Assembly (NCBI RefSeq): GCF_001676705.1
Contig: NZ_CP016170.1
Span: forward strand, 2,232,001 to 2,296,000
Length of the DNA stretch: 64,000 bases
Direction of reading: 5' to 3'
Origin: Bordetella bronchialis
GTDB lineage: Bacteria; Pseudomonadota; Gammaproteobacteria; Burkholderiales; Burkholderiaceae_B
Below the pieces are notes generated by a model. The model did no database searches, was not told the origin of the DNA, and worked only from the letters and a program-made list of their open reading frames with translations. Below, one piece after another: positions 25,005 through 33,612 of this stretch. Made by a program: the position numbers and the translations under genes. The stretch's first letter is position 1, and each line of letters starts with the position of its first letter.

Positions 25005-27179
25005 GTGGCCTTTTCCGCCGCTCCACGCGCGCGTGCGCGCCATCGCCGTTCCCCCGCCACCGCCCTGACCGTGCTCGCCGCCGCCATAGGCGTCGGCATG
25101 TCCGGCCAGGCCCGCGCGCAGGGCGCGAGCAGCGATAGCGCTTCATCGCAAGTCGCGCAGATGCCCACCGTCAGCATCCAGGCGACCGCCGTGGACGATG
25201 ACACCCTGGTGCATCTGCAGACGCCCGTGAACACCGGCGCACTGGGTAATCGCACCCAGCTGGAGACGCCGTTCTCCACCACGGTCGTGACGGCGCAGGA
25301 CATCGAAGACCGCCAGGTCAACAAGCTGGGCGACGTCTTCGCGCTGGACGCATCGGTTTCCGACAACAGCGCCGCCTATGGCGCCTGGGCCAGCTACCTG
25401 ACCGTACGCGGCCTGCCGCTGGACTGGCAGAATTCCTATCGCATCGACGGCAAGCCTTTCCTGAGCTACGTCACCGTGCTGCCGTACGAGCACTTCGAAC
25501 GCATCGAGCTGCTGAAGGGCGCGTCCGGCTTCATGTATGGCTTCGGCACGCCGGGCGGGCTGGTCAACTACGTCACCAAGAAGCCGACGGACGAGCCGGT
25601 ACGCCAACTGGACCTGGGCTATATCTCGCCGGGTGTCTTCAGCGAACACGTCGATATCGGCGGCCGCGCCGGCCCCGGCGGCGCCTTCGGCTATCGCCTG
25701 AACGCCACGCACCAGGGCGGCACCACCTACAACGACGGGTCCTTGAACCGTAATTCCCTGTCGCTGGCGCTGGACGCGCGGCTGACCGAAAAGCTGACCT
25801 GGGATTTCCAGTCCATCGTGCAGAACCGCAACGCCTGGGACCAGGAGCCCACGATCTACGCGGGCCAGATGGTGGGAGACCGCCTGCCCAGCCCGGTGCG
25901 CAACGACGACGATACCCTGGTGGGCAAGGGCACCTATGCCAAGAACAAGTTCCGTTTCTATTCGACGGGACTGACCTACAAGCTGAACTCCGATTGGACC
26001 GTCAGCACCAACTACAGCTACAGCAGCACGCGCACGCGCCGCAACGAATCGGTGCTGTACCTGCTGGATTCCTACGGCAATTACGACGACTATCATTCCG
26101 ACTACGGCGAGGCCTATGCCTACAATCAGTGGCAAGGCATGGTGCAGGGCAAGTTCGCCACCGGGCCCTTGCAGCACCAGGTGGTGTTGGGCGCCTCGTG
26201 GCAGAAGCAGAAGAACGACTACAGCGCCAACGGCTTCTACGGCCTGATCGGTCCGGGCAATCTGTACAGGCAGAACACCAATGCCTATTACAGCGAAGGC
26301 TCGCTCGACCTGTACCGCGCGGCGGAAATCACGCAGAAAGCCGTGTTCGTCAGCGACACCATAGACCTGACCCACGGCTGGTCGGTGCTGGGCGGCATCC
26401 GCTACACCGACTACAGCCAGACCGGCTTCAACCCGGACGGCACGCGCGCCTCGAACTACGACAAGAACGGCGTTCCCACGCCCACCGTGGCCCTGATGTA
26501 CAAGCTCGCGCCGCAGACCATGGCCTATGCCAGCTATATGGAGTCGCTGGAGCCGGGCTCCTCCGTGGGCGCGACCTACACCAATTTCGGCGACCTGCTG
26601 GACCCGCTGAAGAGCAAGCAGTACGAGGTCGGCATCAAGACCCAGCAAGAAGACTGGGCCGCCACCGCGGCCGTCTTCCGCATCGAGAAGAAAGCGGAAT
26701 ACGCCAACGCCGAGAACGAACTCGTGCAGAACGGCAAGTCGATCTTCCAGGGCGTGGAGCTGGCCGGTTCGGCGCGCGTGGCGCGTGACTGGAACATTGG
26801 CACCAGCCTGATGTTCCTGGAATCGGAATACCGCAAGGGCTCCGCCTACATCGGCAATCGCGTCGCCGGCGCGCCCAAGTTCGTCGCCGCGGCGCAGGTG
26901 ACCTACAACGTCCCCGCGGTGCCGGGCCTGAAGCTGCGCGCGGATGCCAAGTACACGGGCGCCACCATGCTGGGCGCGTCCAACGACGTCAAGGTGGACG
27001 ACTACACCATCGCCAACATCGGCGCGATCTACGACACCCGCATCAACGGCTACGACACGACCTTCCGGGCGGGCATCAATAACGTCGCCAACAAGAAGTA
27101 CTGGCTGTTCCAGTCCTCGGACTACGTAAAGGCCGGCGACCCGCGCAGCTTCCTGGTCAGCGCCAGCGTGCGCTTTTGA
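25005..27179 (+). CDS. TonB-dependent siderophore receptor
   Basis: A 724-residue outer-membrane receptor. A signal peptide ending ARAQ is followed by a plug domain (VSIQATAVDDDT, LETPFSTTVVTAQDIEDRQV, YLTVRGLPLDW, RIELLKGASGFMYGFGTPGG) and a 22-stranded barrel ending in the terminal Phe of SASVRF. This is the FhuA/FpvA type that imports ferric siderophores with TonB energy. The start is GTG, eight bases after AGGAG. The nearby YqjH-like ferric reductase could process the imported complex. Confidence 0.93.
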   Translation: MAFSAAPRARARHRRSPATALTVLAAAIGVGMSGQARAQGASSDSASSQVAQMPTVSIQATAVDDDTLVHLQTPVNTGALGNRTQLETPFSTTVVTAQDIEDRQVNKLGDVFALDASVSDNSAAYGAWASYLTVRGLPLDWQNSYRIDGKPFLSYVTVLPYEHFERIELLKGASGFMYGFGTPGGLVNYVTKKPTDEPVRQLDLGYISPGVFSEHVDIGGRAGPGGAFGYRLNATHQGGTTYNDGSLNRNSLSLALDARLTEKLTWDFQSIVQNRNAWDQEPTIYAGQMVGDRLPSPVRNDDDTLVGKGTYAKNKFRFYSTGLTYKLNSDWTVSTNYSYSSTRTRRNESVLYLLDSYGNYDDYHSDYGEAYAYNQWQGMVQGKFATGPLQHQVVLGASWQKQKNDYSANGFYGLIGPGNLYRQNTNAYYSEGSLDLYRAAEITQKAVFVSDTIDLTHGWSVLGGIRYTDYSQTGFNPDGTRASNYDKNGVPTPTVALMYKLAPQTMAYASYMESLEPGSSVGATYTNFGDLLDPLKSKQYEVGIKTQQEDWAATAAVFRIEKKAEYANAENELVQNGKSIFQGVELAGSARVARDWNIGTSLMFLESEYRKGSAYIGNRVAGAPKFVAAAQVTYNVPAVPGLKLRADAKYTGATMLGASNDVKVDDYTIANIGAIYDTRINGYDTTFRAGINNVANKKYWLFQSSDYVKAGDPRSFLVSASVRF

Positions 27180-27242
27180 ACGAAGGTTTTCCCAACTTTC
27201 AAACCACGGGAGCCACGGTTTCCTAGAATGCTCGTGAATAAA

Positions 27243-27267
27243 GGCCGCGGGACGCGATCCCGCGGCC
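27243..27267 (+). terminator. Hairpin between receptor and Bug gene
   Basis: GGCCGCGGGA and TCCCGCGGCC form a perfect ten-base-pair stem with a five-base loop, 64 bp after the receptor stop and 23 bp before the next ATG. No T tract follows. It may end receptor transcription or protect the downstream transcript. Confidence 0.5.
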
Positions 27268-27290
27268 GGAGCATTTCCCAGGAGACAAAT

Positions 27291-28277
27291 ATGCTGGCTT
27301 TGCGTTGGAAGTCCGTGTTGGCCGTCGCGGCGATGTCCGCGGCGCAATGGCTGGTCCCCGCGATCGCGCAGGGGGCCGATGCCTATCCCTCCCGTCCCAT
27401 CCATTTGATCGTGCCGTTTACGCCTGGCGGCGGCACCGATACGCTGGCGCGCGTGCTGGCGCAGCAGATGGGCGAGTCCCTGCACGCCACCGTCATCACC
27501 GAAAACCGGCCGGGCGCGGGCACGGTGGTCGGTTCCGACTATGTCGCGCGCAGCAATCCCGACGGCTATACGGTGCTGCTGACCACTTCGGCGCACGCGA
27601 TCAACCAGACGCTGGTTCCCAAGCTTCCCTATGCGGTGGAGAAGAACTTCGCCTCCATCGCGCTGGTGGGCCAGGCGCCCAATGTGCTGGTCGTGCGGCC
27701 GGATAGCCGCTTCAAGACCGTGCAGGACATCGTCGCCTACGCCAAGGCGCATCCCGGCAAGCTGACCTATGGGTCTTCCGGCACCGGCACCGCCGTGCAC
27801 CTGGCCGCGGAGCTGTTCAAGAGCACGGCGCACATCGACCTGACCCACGTGCCGTACAAGGGCGCCAATCCCGCCATGACGGACCTGCTGGGCGGGCAGA
27901 TCGATATGTTCTTCGGTACGTCCGGGGCCGTGTCGCCGCTGGTCAAGGCCGGCAAGCTGCGCGCCATCGCGGTGACCAGCGCCAAGCCCTCGCCGGCATG
28001 GCCCGGCATCCCCACCATCGCGGAATCGGGCTATCCCGGCTATGTCGCCGACGTCTGGTACGGCTTGTTCGCCGCCGCCGGCACGCCGGCGCCCATCATC
28101 GAGAAACTGAACCAGGCCGTGAACGCGGCGGTGCGCTCCGACCTGTACAAACAGCGCATGGCGAGCGAAGGACTGGACAGCCCGCCCAGCACGCCGGCGC
28201 AGCTGGATGCCTACGTGCACCAGGAGGTCCTGCGTTGGCGCAAGGTCATCCAGGACGGGCACATCACGGCCGGCTGA
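27291..28277 (+). CDS. Bug/TctC-family periplasmic solute-binding protein
   Basis: A 328-residue receptor. The signal peptide ends AIAQGADA and the mature protein opens YPSRPIHLIVPFTPGGGTDT. Later blocks are YGSSGTGTAVHLAAELFK and HVPYKGANPAMTDLLGGQID. The start at 27291 is set by AGGAGA five bases upstream. It is followed, in the same direction, by a short-chain dehydrogenase, which suggests a small uptake-and-oxidation unit for an unknown acid. Confidence 0.92.
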   Translation: MLALRWKSVLAVAAMSAAQWLVPAIAQGADAYPSRPIHLIVPFTPGGGTDTLARVLAQQMGESLHATVITENRPGAGTVVGSDYVARSNPDGYTVLLTTSAHAINQTLVPKLPYAVEKNFASIALVGQAPNVLVVRPDSRFKTVQDIVAYAKAHPGKLTYGSSGTGTAVHLAAELFKSTAHIDLTHVPYKGANPAMTDLLGGQIDMFFGTSGAVSPLVKAGKLRAIAVTSAKPSPAWPGIPTIAESGYPGYVADVWYGLFAAAGTPAPIIEKLNQAVNAAVRSDLYKQRMASEGLDSPPSTPAQLDAYVHQEVLRWRKVIQDGHITAG

Positions 28278-28425
28278 CGGCATTCGCGGCGCACGCTTCC
28301 CGGGCGGTGCGGCACGCCGCGGGCCAGGAGCCGCGCAAGGAAGACGCGCACGGCGACACGGCAAGCCGTCGCGGCAAAGGACAAGCGCAGGGAAACACCG
28401 CCGGAACACTCCGGAGTCGAACGAT

Positions 28426-29241
28426 ATGGGTACAGGTATGGACAGGAAAAAACGGCTGGACGGCAAGGTTTGCATCATCGTGGGCGGCGGCCAGCAGCCC
28501 GGCGGCACCATAGGCAATGGGCGCGCCACGGCGGAGCGCTTCGCGGAGGAAGGCGCCACCTTGCTGGTGGTGGACATCAATTCCGAGTGGGCGCGGGACA
28601 CGCTGGACGCCGTGCGCAAATTCGGCGGAGAGGCTTCCCTGCTGCAGGCCGACATCACGCGGGAAGACCAATGCCAGGCGATCGCCCGTACCTGCGTCGA
28701 CCGCTACGGCCGCATCGACGTCCTGCACAACAACGTCGGCCGCTCCACCGGGGACCGCAAGACGACGGACCTGGACGCGGACACCTGGGATTCCATCATG
28801 GCCATGAACCTGAAGGGCATGTTCATGACCTGCAAGCACGTGCTTCCCCACATGATCGAACGCAAGTCGGGCTGCATCATCAATATCTCGTCGACTTCCT
28901 CGCTGGCGGCGCGTCCGACGCTGACCTACAAGACCAGCAAGGGCGCGGTCAACACCATGACCCAGCACCTGGCCATGGAGAACGCCGCGCATGGCATACG
29001 CGCCAACGCCATCCTGCCCGGCCTGATCGACACGCCCATGGCCATCGAGCGGCGCGCCCGCGAACGCGGCGTCCCGCGCGAACAGGTCCGGGCCGAGCGC
29101 GATGCGCTGGTGCCGCTGGGACATATGGGCTCGGCGTGGGACGTGGCGAACGCCGCCGTGTTTTTAGCGTCGGACGAGGCCAGCTATATCACCGGCGTGC
29201 TGCTGCCGGTGGATGGCGGCCTGCTGGTCAAGCGGGGCTGA
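28426..29241 (+). CDS. Short-chain dehydrogenase/reductase
   Basis: A 271-residue classical SDR. The cofactor loop is IVGGGQQPGGTIGNGRATAE, a variant of TGxxxGxG. DINSEW follows strand 2 and suggests preference for NAD(H). The catalytic set includes NISSTSS and YKTSKGA (YxxxK). The C-terminus ends ITGVLLPVDGGLLV. The substrate is not evident. It overlaps the convergent LysR gene by 14 bp. Confidence 0.88.
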   Translation: MGTGMDRKKRLDGKVCIIVGGGQQPGGTIGNGRATAERFAEEGATLLVVDINSEWARDTLDAVRKFGGEASLLQADITREDQCQAIARTCVDRYGRIDVLHNNVGRSTGDRKTTDLDADTWDSIMAMNLKGMFMTCKHVLPHMIERKSGCIINISSTSSLAARPTLTYKTSKGAVNTMTQHLAMENAAHGIRANAILPGLIDTPMAIERRARERGVPREQVRAERDALVPLGHMGSAWDVANAAVFLASDEASYITGVLLPVDGGLLVKRG

Positions 29242-30229
29242 TGCGGCTGGAGACCTTGCGAGAAGGACCGGGGGCTTTCCCGGCCGGCAGCGGGCCCCGC
29301 GATCCTTTCCCCGCCGGGCGTCCCTTGCGCGCATCGCCTGCCTGGTTGGCGGCGCAGCGCGCCAGATGGTCGAACAGATCGCGGGCGCCGGCTTCCATCG
29401 CGTTCAGGTCGCGCACGCACATATACATGTCGCGGCTCGCCCAGGCATCGGACAGCGGCAGCCAGCTGATGCTCAGTTGCGCCACATGACTGCGGGCGAT
29501 GATCTCCGGCACGATACCCAGTCCCAGGCCTTCCGCCACCATGCGGCAGCGCGCCTCGTAACTGGAAACCTGGCTGCGCACGATGGGCGGCCGCGACAGC
29601 GTGCTGCCCGCCAGCTCCAGGAAGCGCTCCAGCGCATGGCGCGGGAAGTAGCCCAGGAACTGATAGTCCAGTGCGTCCTCCAGGGCCAGGGTTTTCCTCT
29701 TCTCCAGCGGATGGCCGCGCGGCACCACCAGTCCCACGCGGTCGCTGCGGTACTTGACGGAATGCAGGCCGGGCGAGGGCGCTTCCGCGTGATAGATGCC
29801 GACCTCCGCCTCGCCGTTGGAAACCATCCGCGGGATATCCGGACTGTATGCCTCGATCAAATCCACGTGGGAATCCGGGTGGCGCCGCAGAAAGGCGCTG
29901 ATATCGCCGGGCAGGAATTGCACCGTGGTCGACGGGTTGGCGGCCAGGCGTATCTTGGGAACGCCGTGCCGGGAATAGGCCGCCAGGGCGTCGTGGGCCT
30001 GCGCCACGCCGCGCAGGATGGCCTTGGCCCGCTGGTACAGCATCGCGCCGGCCGGTGTGGGCTCGACGCCGCGGCCGTGCCGGCGCAGCAGCACCGTGCC
30101 CGTCTGGCGTTCCAGCTCGCTGATGCGCTTGCTGACGGCCGAGATAACCAGGTTGCCGCTTTCCGCGGCGCGCGACAGGCTGCCGGCTTCGACAGCGGCG
30201 ACGAACATTTCGAGCAGGGGGATATCCAC
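29228..30229 (-). CDS. LysR-family transcriptional regulator
   Basis: A 333-residue LTTR. The helix-turn-helix covers LEMFVAAVEAGSLSRAA and VISAVSKRISELERQTGT. The effector domain follows, ending in an unusual basic Gly/Pro/Lys-rich tail of about 35 residues (KGRPAGKGSRGPLPAGKA) encoded antisense to the SDR end. I chose the GTG at 30229 because the fold begins directly there; the longer frame has no supporting signal. Confidence 0.85.
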   Translation of the reverse strand: MDIPLLEMFVAAVEAGSLSRAAESGNLVISAVSKRISELERQTGTVLLRRHGRGVEPTPAGAMLYQRAKAILRGVAQAHDALAAYSRHGVPKIRLAANPSTTVQFLPGDISAFLRRHPDSHVDLIEAYSPDIPRMVSNGEAEVGIYHAEAPSPGLHSVKYRSDRVGLVVPRGHPLEKRKTLALEDALDYQFLGYFPRHALERFLELAGSTLSRPPIVRSQVSSYEARCRMVAEGLGLGIVPEIIARSHVAQLSISWLPLSDAWASRDMYMCVRDLNAMEAGARDLFDHLARCAANQAGDARKGRPAGKGSRGPLPAGKAPGPSRKVSSRISPA

Positions 30230-30494
30230 GGCGTGCCTACAGCGCTGAAGGATGGAAGAGGGTGGCGCCGGCCCGCCACGATGGCCGATTGGCCGATTCC
30301 GGCGCATGCCCGGCGCCGCTATTGTAAGGACAGGGCATCGCCGGGCGGGTGCCCGGCGCCGATCCCGATGTCCTTGTCCTCGCCCGGCGGAAGGCCGTCG
30401 CAAAGTGGTCCATAATGGATGGACACCAGGCCGCTTCGCGTCCGTCGCCATGATGCGGAAGATGCGGCCCGCTCACCGCCGGAGGTATATCGCC

Positions 30495-30827
30495 ATGTTC
30501 CAGGACTTCGATCCCGACCGTCCCGAACCCAGCCGCGACGCCGTGGACGCCATGAAGGGGGCCGCGGTGCTCGAATTCGGCGCCAACTGGTGCCCCATCT
30601 GCCAAGGCGCGCAGCCCATCATCAAACAAGCGCTGGCCCGGCACGCCGACGTCCGGCACATCAAGGTGGAAGACGGCAAGGGCAAGCCATTGGGCCGTTC
30701 CTACAAGGTCAAGCTGTGGCCCACATTGATCTTTTTGCGGGATGGACAGGAGATCGCGCGGCTGGTGCGGCCGGACAATCTGCGGGCCATCGAAGACGCC
30801 GTCTCCGGCCTGCACGCCGGCGGCTGA
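30495..30827 (+). CDS. Thioredoxin-family protein with WCPIC active site
   Basis: A 110-residue cytoplasmic thioredoxin fold. The active site reads EFGANWCPICQGAQP, so the CxxC is CPIC rather than CGPC. The cis-Pro follows in VKLWPTLIFLRDG. This altered CxxC should shift redox potential. A GGAGG site lies nine bases before the ATG. It is 57 bp ahead of the ion-channel gene on the same strand. Confidence 0.9.
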   Translation: MFQDFDPDRPEPSRDAVDAMKGAAVLEFGANWCPICQGAQPIIKQALARHADVRHIKVEDGKGKPLGRSYKVKLWPTLIFLRDGQEIARLVRPDNLRAIEDAVSGLHAGG

Positions 30828-30884
30828 GGGACCCGGCCATCCGGGAATCGAACACTACGCGCCGGGCCGGGGCGGGAGGAGAAC

Positions 30885-31580
30885 ATGCCACGTTCGAGAC
30901 GATGGCTGGAAGGCGCCGCCATGGTGCGCCTGGGCAGTATGGCCACATTGCTGTTCGTCCTGGTGCTGAGCGTGTTCATCGCGCCGGTCGCCGTGCCGCC
31001 GGATTCGGGCATCGGCCAGATCGTGGAGGACATCCTCATTTCCCTGATTCTGATCAGCGGCGCCATCGCGGTATCGGACCGGCGGCTGGCCTTCGTGCCG
31101 CTGGTGCTGGTGGCGCTGGTCGTCATCGCCGTGCGCTGGGCGGGGTGGTTCCTGCCGGCCGGATTCACCCCGGAAATGCGCGCCATCGCCTTGCTGTTCG
31201 CGCTGCTGATGCTGGCGTGCATCATCGGCGTCAAGGTGTTCGGCAAGGGCGCGAAGGTGCGCGACCGTCTTTTTGGCGCGATCGCCCTGTACATGCTGCT
31301 GGGCGTGATCTGGGCCGCCGCATACGAGATCGTCGGCCTGCTCGTGCCGCACGCGTTCGCGGGCATGGACGAGCAGGGCGCCATGGGATACCCGTGGGTA
31401 TGGATCTACTTCAGCTTCTCCACCTTGACCACCGTCGGGTATGGCGATATCAGTCCTGTCGCGCGCGTGGCGCGGTCGCTGTCCAACCTGGAAGCGCTGA
31501 TCGGCCAACTGTATCCCGCCATCGTGCTGGCGCGGCTCGTATCCTTGCAGGAGGAGGACACGAAGTCGGATGATGCGTGA
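30885..31580 (+). CDS. Two-pore-helix-type ion channel, potassium-selective
   Basis: A 231-residue membrane protein with several hydrophobic helices before the pore (ATLLFVLVLSVFIAPVAV, LAFVPLVLVALVVIAV, IALLFALLMLACIIGV, AIALYMLLGVIWAAAY). The selectivity filter is TLTTVGYGDISP, the TVGYG signature of K+ channels (Ion_trans_2). There is no cytosolic RCK domain, so gating ligands are not predicted. Confidence 0.88.
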   Translation: MPRSRRWLEGAAMVRLGSMATLLFVLVLSVFIAPVAVPPDSGIGQIVEDILISLILISGAIAVSDRRLAFVPLVLVALVVIAVRWAGWFLPAGFTPEMRAIALLFALLMLACIIGVKVFGKGAKVRDRLFGAIALYMLLGVIWAAAYEIVGLLVPHAFAGMDEQGAMGYPWVWIYFSFSTLTTVGYGDISPVARVARSLSNLEALIGQLYPAIVLARLVSLQEEDTKSDDA

Positions 31581-31624
31581 TGCGGGCCAACAGGATGCCA
31601 CGGACGCGGCATAGTTCACCGCAA

Positions 31625-31903
31625 CTATGCCGCCTCATGTTCATGTAGCCATTCACGCAGAGCAGCGTTCATTCGTGTCTGCCAGCCGTCACCGGTTTTG
31701 CGGAAGGCATCCACGATGTCCTGGTCATAGCGAATCGTCACTGAGATCTTCGCCGTTTCCAATGGCGGGCGTCCCATACGCTTGGCCCGCTTCGCTTCGG
31801 CCGAACCGAATTCCATCGTGTCCGGATCGGCGTCGATTCCCCTCTGGATAGTTGCGTCTTCATCGGGGGTGGGCAGAATGGTCCCTGGTTTAAGTTTCGG
31901 CAT
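31625..31903 (-). CDS. brnA: BrnA-family antitoxin
   Basis: A 92-residue protein opening MPKLKPGTILPTPDEDATI, with the family block GRPPLETAKISVTIRYDQDIVDAF and a ribbon-helix-helix-like C-terminus (WQTRMNAALREWLHEHE). In type II BrnTA modules, BrnA binds the toxin BrnT and represses the operon. A full brnT is missing directly upstream; only a short tail-like sequence is seen. Confidence 0.85.
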   Translation of the reverse strand: MPKLKPGTILPTPDEDATIQRGIDADPDTMEFGSAEAKRAKRMGRPPLETAKISVTIRYDQDIVDAFRKTGDGWQTRMNAALREWLHEHEAA

Positions 31904-31955
31904 AGCGTTTCACTTCCTGGAGTTCGCTCGGCGCGGCGACTTCTCGTGGTGACGA
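31890..31955 (-). pseudogene. Probable remnant of the brnT toxin gene (3' end only)
   Basis: A frame overlapping the brnA start by 14 bases ends SELQEVKRYAET, resembling BrnT C-termini and using the usual brnT-brnA overlap. The sequence just before it does not look like BrnT and runs within about 30 codons into the MFS gene. I infer a deletion that removed most of the toxin gene. Confidence 0.35.
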
Positions 31956-31981
31956 ATACTGCCACTTCGCGTCCTGGGGCA

Positions 31982-33370
31982 TCAAGCCGCCTTCGGGCCT
32001 TGCCGGACGGCGGCCAGCCGCGTCCCATCCAACCGCCGCCACACCAGCGCCGACAGCCAGGTGATCAGCCCCACGCACACGAAAGACCATGCGAAGGCCG
32101 GCTCCAGGTGCCGTTCGGGCCCCGCCAGCAGCGTGACCAGCGCGCCGCCCACGGTTACGCCCAGCCCCATCGCCACCATCTGGAACATCGCGAAAAGGCT
32201 GTTGCCGGCGCCCGCCTGCTGCGGGGTCAATGACGTCAGCGCGACGCTGTTCATGGCCGAGTACTGCATGGAGTTGCCCAGGCCGAAGGCGGCCAGCTGG
32301 ACGATCTGCAGCCACAGGGGCCAGTCGCGCGAGAACAGCGCGAAAGAAATGATCCAGAAGCCGACGAACAAGGTATTGAAGATAAGAAAGCGCGGGTAGC
32401 CATAGCGCTTGATCATGGGCGCTACCCAGGATTTGGAGACCGCGCCGGCGGCGGCCACGGGGACCAGCATCAAGCCCGAGTGCAGGGGGGTATACCCCAT
32501 GCCCAGCTGCATCATCAACGGCAGCAGGAACGGCACCGCGGCCGCGCCGATCCGGCAGACCAGGTTGCCCGCGATGCCGACGGCGTAGTTCGTTTCGCGG
32601 AACAGGCTCAAGGGGAACAGCGGGTTGCTGCGGCCGCGCGCGTGCAGGTAGTAGCCCAGCGCCGACAGTGCGCTGAGCGCGAGCAGGGCAGTCGCCCAGG
32701 CGCCCCTGTGCGATTCGGCCGGAAGGTCCAGCGCCGTCGAGAAAGCCACCAGGCAGGCCGCCAGCAGCACACAGCCGACAAAGTCGAAAGGCGGCGTGTC
32801 TTCCCGCACACCCGCCGGCATATGGTGCCGGACGGCCCACATCCCGATCAGTCCCACCGGCACGTTGATCAGGAAGATCCAGTGCCAGCTCAGCGTTTCC
32901 ACGAACACGCCGCCCAGCACGGGCCCGAAGATGGGCCCGATCTGCCCGCCTATGGCGATGAACGCCAGGGCCGATATGAACTCCGAAGGCGATACCGTAC
33001 GCAGCACCGTCAGCCGCCCGACGGGCAGCAGCATGGATGCCCCCGCGCCCTGGACCACGCGCGCCATCACAAGTTGCGTGGGTGTGGCGGAGCAGGCGCA
33101 AAGAAAGGACCCCAGCACGAAGGCCAGGATGGCGGTGAAGTAAACCTTGCGGCTGCCATAGCGATCCGCCAGCCAGCCCGAGGCCGGCATGATCATCGCC
33201 ATGGTGATCATGTAGGCGACCACCACTGGCTTCAGCGTCAGCGGGGGAACCCCCAGGTCCCTGGCGATGGCCGGCAAGGCGGTGTTGACGATGGTGGTGT
33301 CCAGCGTCTGCATGAAAAAACCGGAGGCAACGATCCAGAGTAAAGGGGCGTGGGCGTTGGATCGTGGCAT
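31982..33370 (-). CDS. MFS drug/metabolite exporter, DHA2-like
   Basis: A 462-residue major facilitator with 12 or more helices. It shows the family motifs LDTTIVNTALPAIA at the first helix, WLADRYGSRKVY (motif A) and RVVQGAGASMLLPVGR (motif C region). It should export drugs or metabolites using the proton gradient. The start at 33370 is placed just before APLLWIVASGFFMQTLD; an upstream 53-codon extension reads into the divergent spacer and looks spurious. Confidence 0.9.
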   Translation of the reverse strand: MPRSNAHAPLLWIVASGFFMQTLDTTIVNTALPAIARDLGVPPLTLKPVVVAYMITMAMIMPASGWLADRYGSRKVYFTAILAFVLGSFLCACSATPTQLVMARVVQGAGASMLLPVGRLTVLRTVSPSEFISALAFIAIGGQIGPIFGPVLGGVFVETLSWHWIFLINVPVGLIGMWAVRHHMPAGVREDTPPFDFVGCVLLAACLVAFSTALDLPAESHRGAWATALLALSALSALGYYLHARGRSNPLFPLSLFRETNYAVGIAGNLVCRIGAAAVPFLLPLMMQLGMGYTPLHSGLMLVPVAAAGAVSKSWVAPMIKRYGYPRFLIFNTLFVGFWIISFALFSRDWPLWLQIVQLAAFGLGNSMQYSAMNSVALTSLTPQQAGAGNSLFAMFQMVAMGLGVTVGGALVTLLAGPERHLEPAFAWSFVCVGLITWLSALVWRRLDGTRLAAVRQGPKAA

Positions 33371-33548
33371 TGCGTCTCTAGGCTGGGAAGGGAAGGCACG
33401 GCGGAAGGGCCGCGCGCTCGGCCATCGAGCGGCGGCCCTGTACTCATCCGTGGAAGGGAAGTGGAACGGTATCGATCTTAATTCGGCGCTCCTGAATCTA
33501 GCCTGTGCGACCGGCCGGGCCAGGGCCACGTGCCGACACCCCCGGCGG

Positions 33549-33599
33549 TTGACCGGCCTGCCGCGAGTCCATACTATATCGTATATGATCGATAGTGTA
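33549..33599 (+). promoter_or_regulatory. Promoter with overlapping operator dyad for the sulfatase operon
   Basis: TTGACC (33549-33554), 17 bases, then TACTAT (33572-33577) form a good sigma70 promoter. An inverted repeat, TACTATATCG - eight bases - CGATAGTGTA (33572-33599), covers the -10 box and start region. The GntR protein encoded in the same operon is the likely ligand-responsive binder. The A/T-rich dyad also shares TATATCGTA with the yqjI operator. Confidence 0.7.
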
Positions 33600-33612
33600 T
33601 AAGGCAGGTCGC

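Noticed and set aside
25143..28658. A 1171-codon minus-strand frame
   Set aside because: It is antisense to the TonB receptor, Bug and SDR genes, all strongly supported; it is an artefact of GC-rich codon use.
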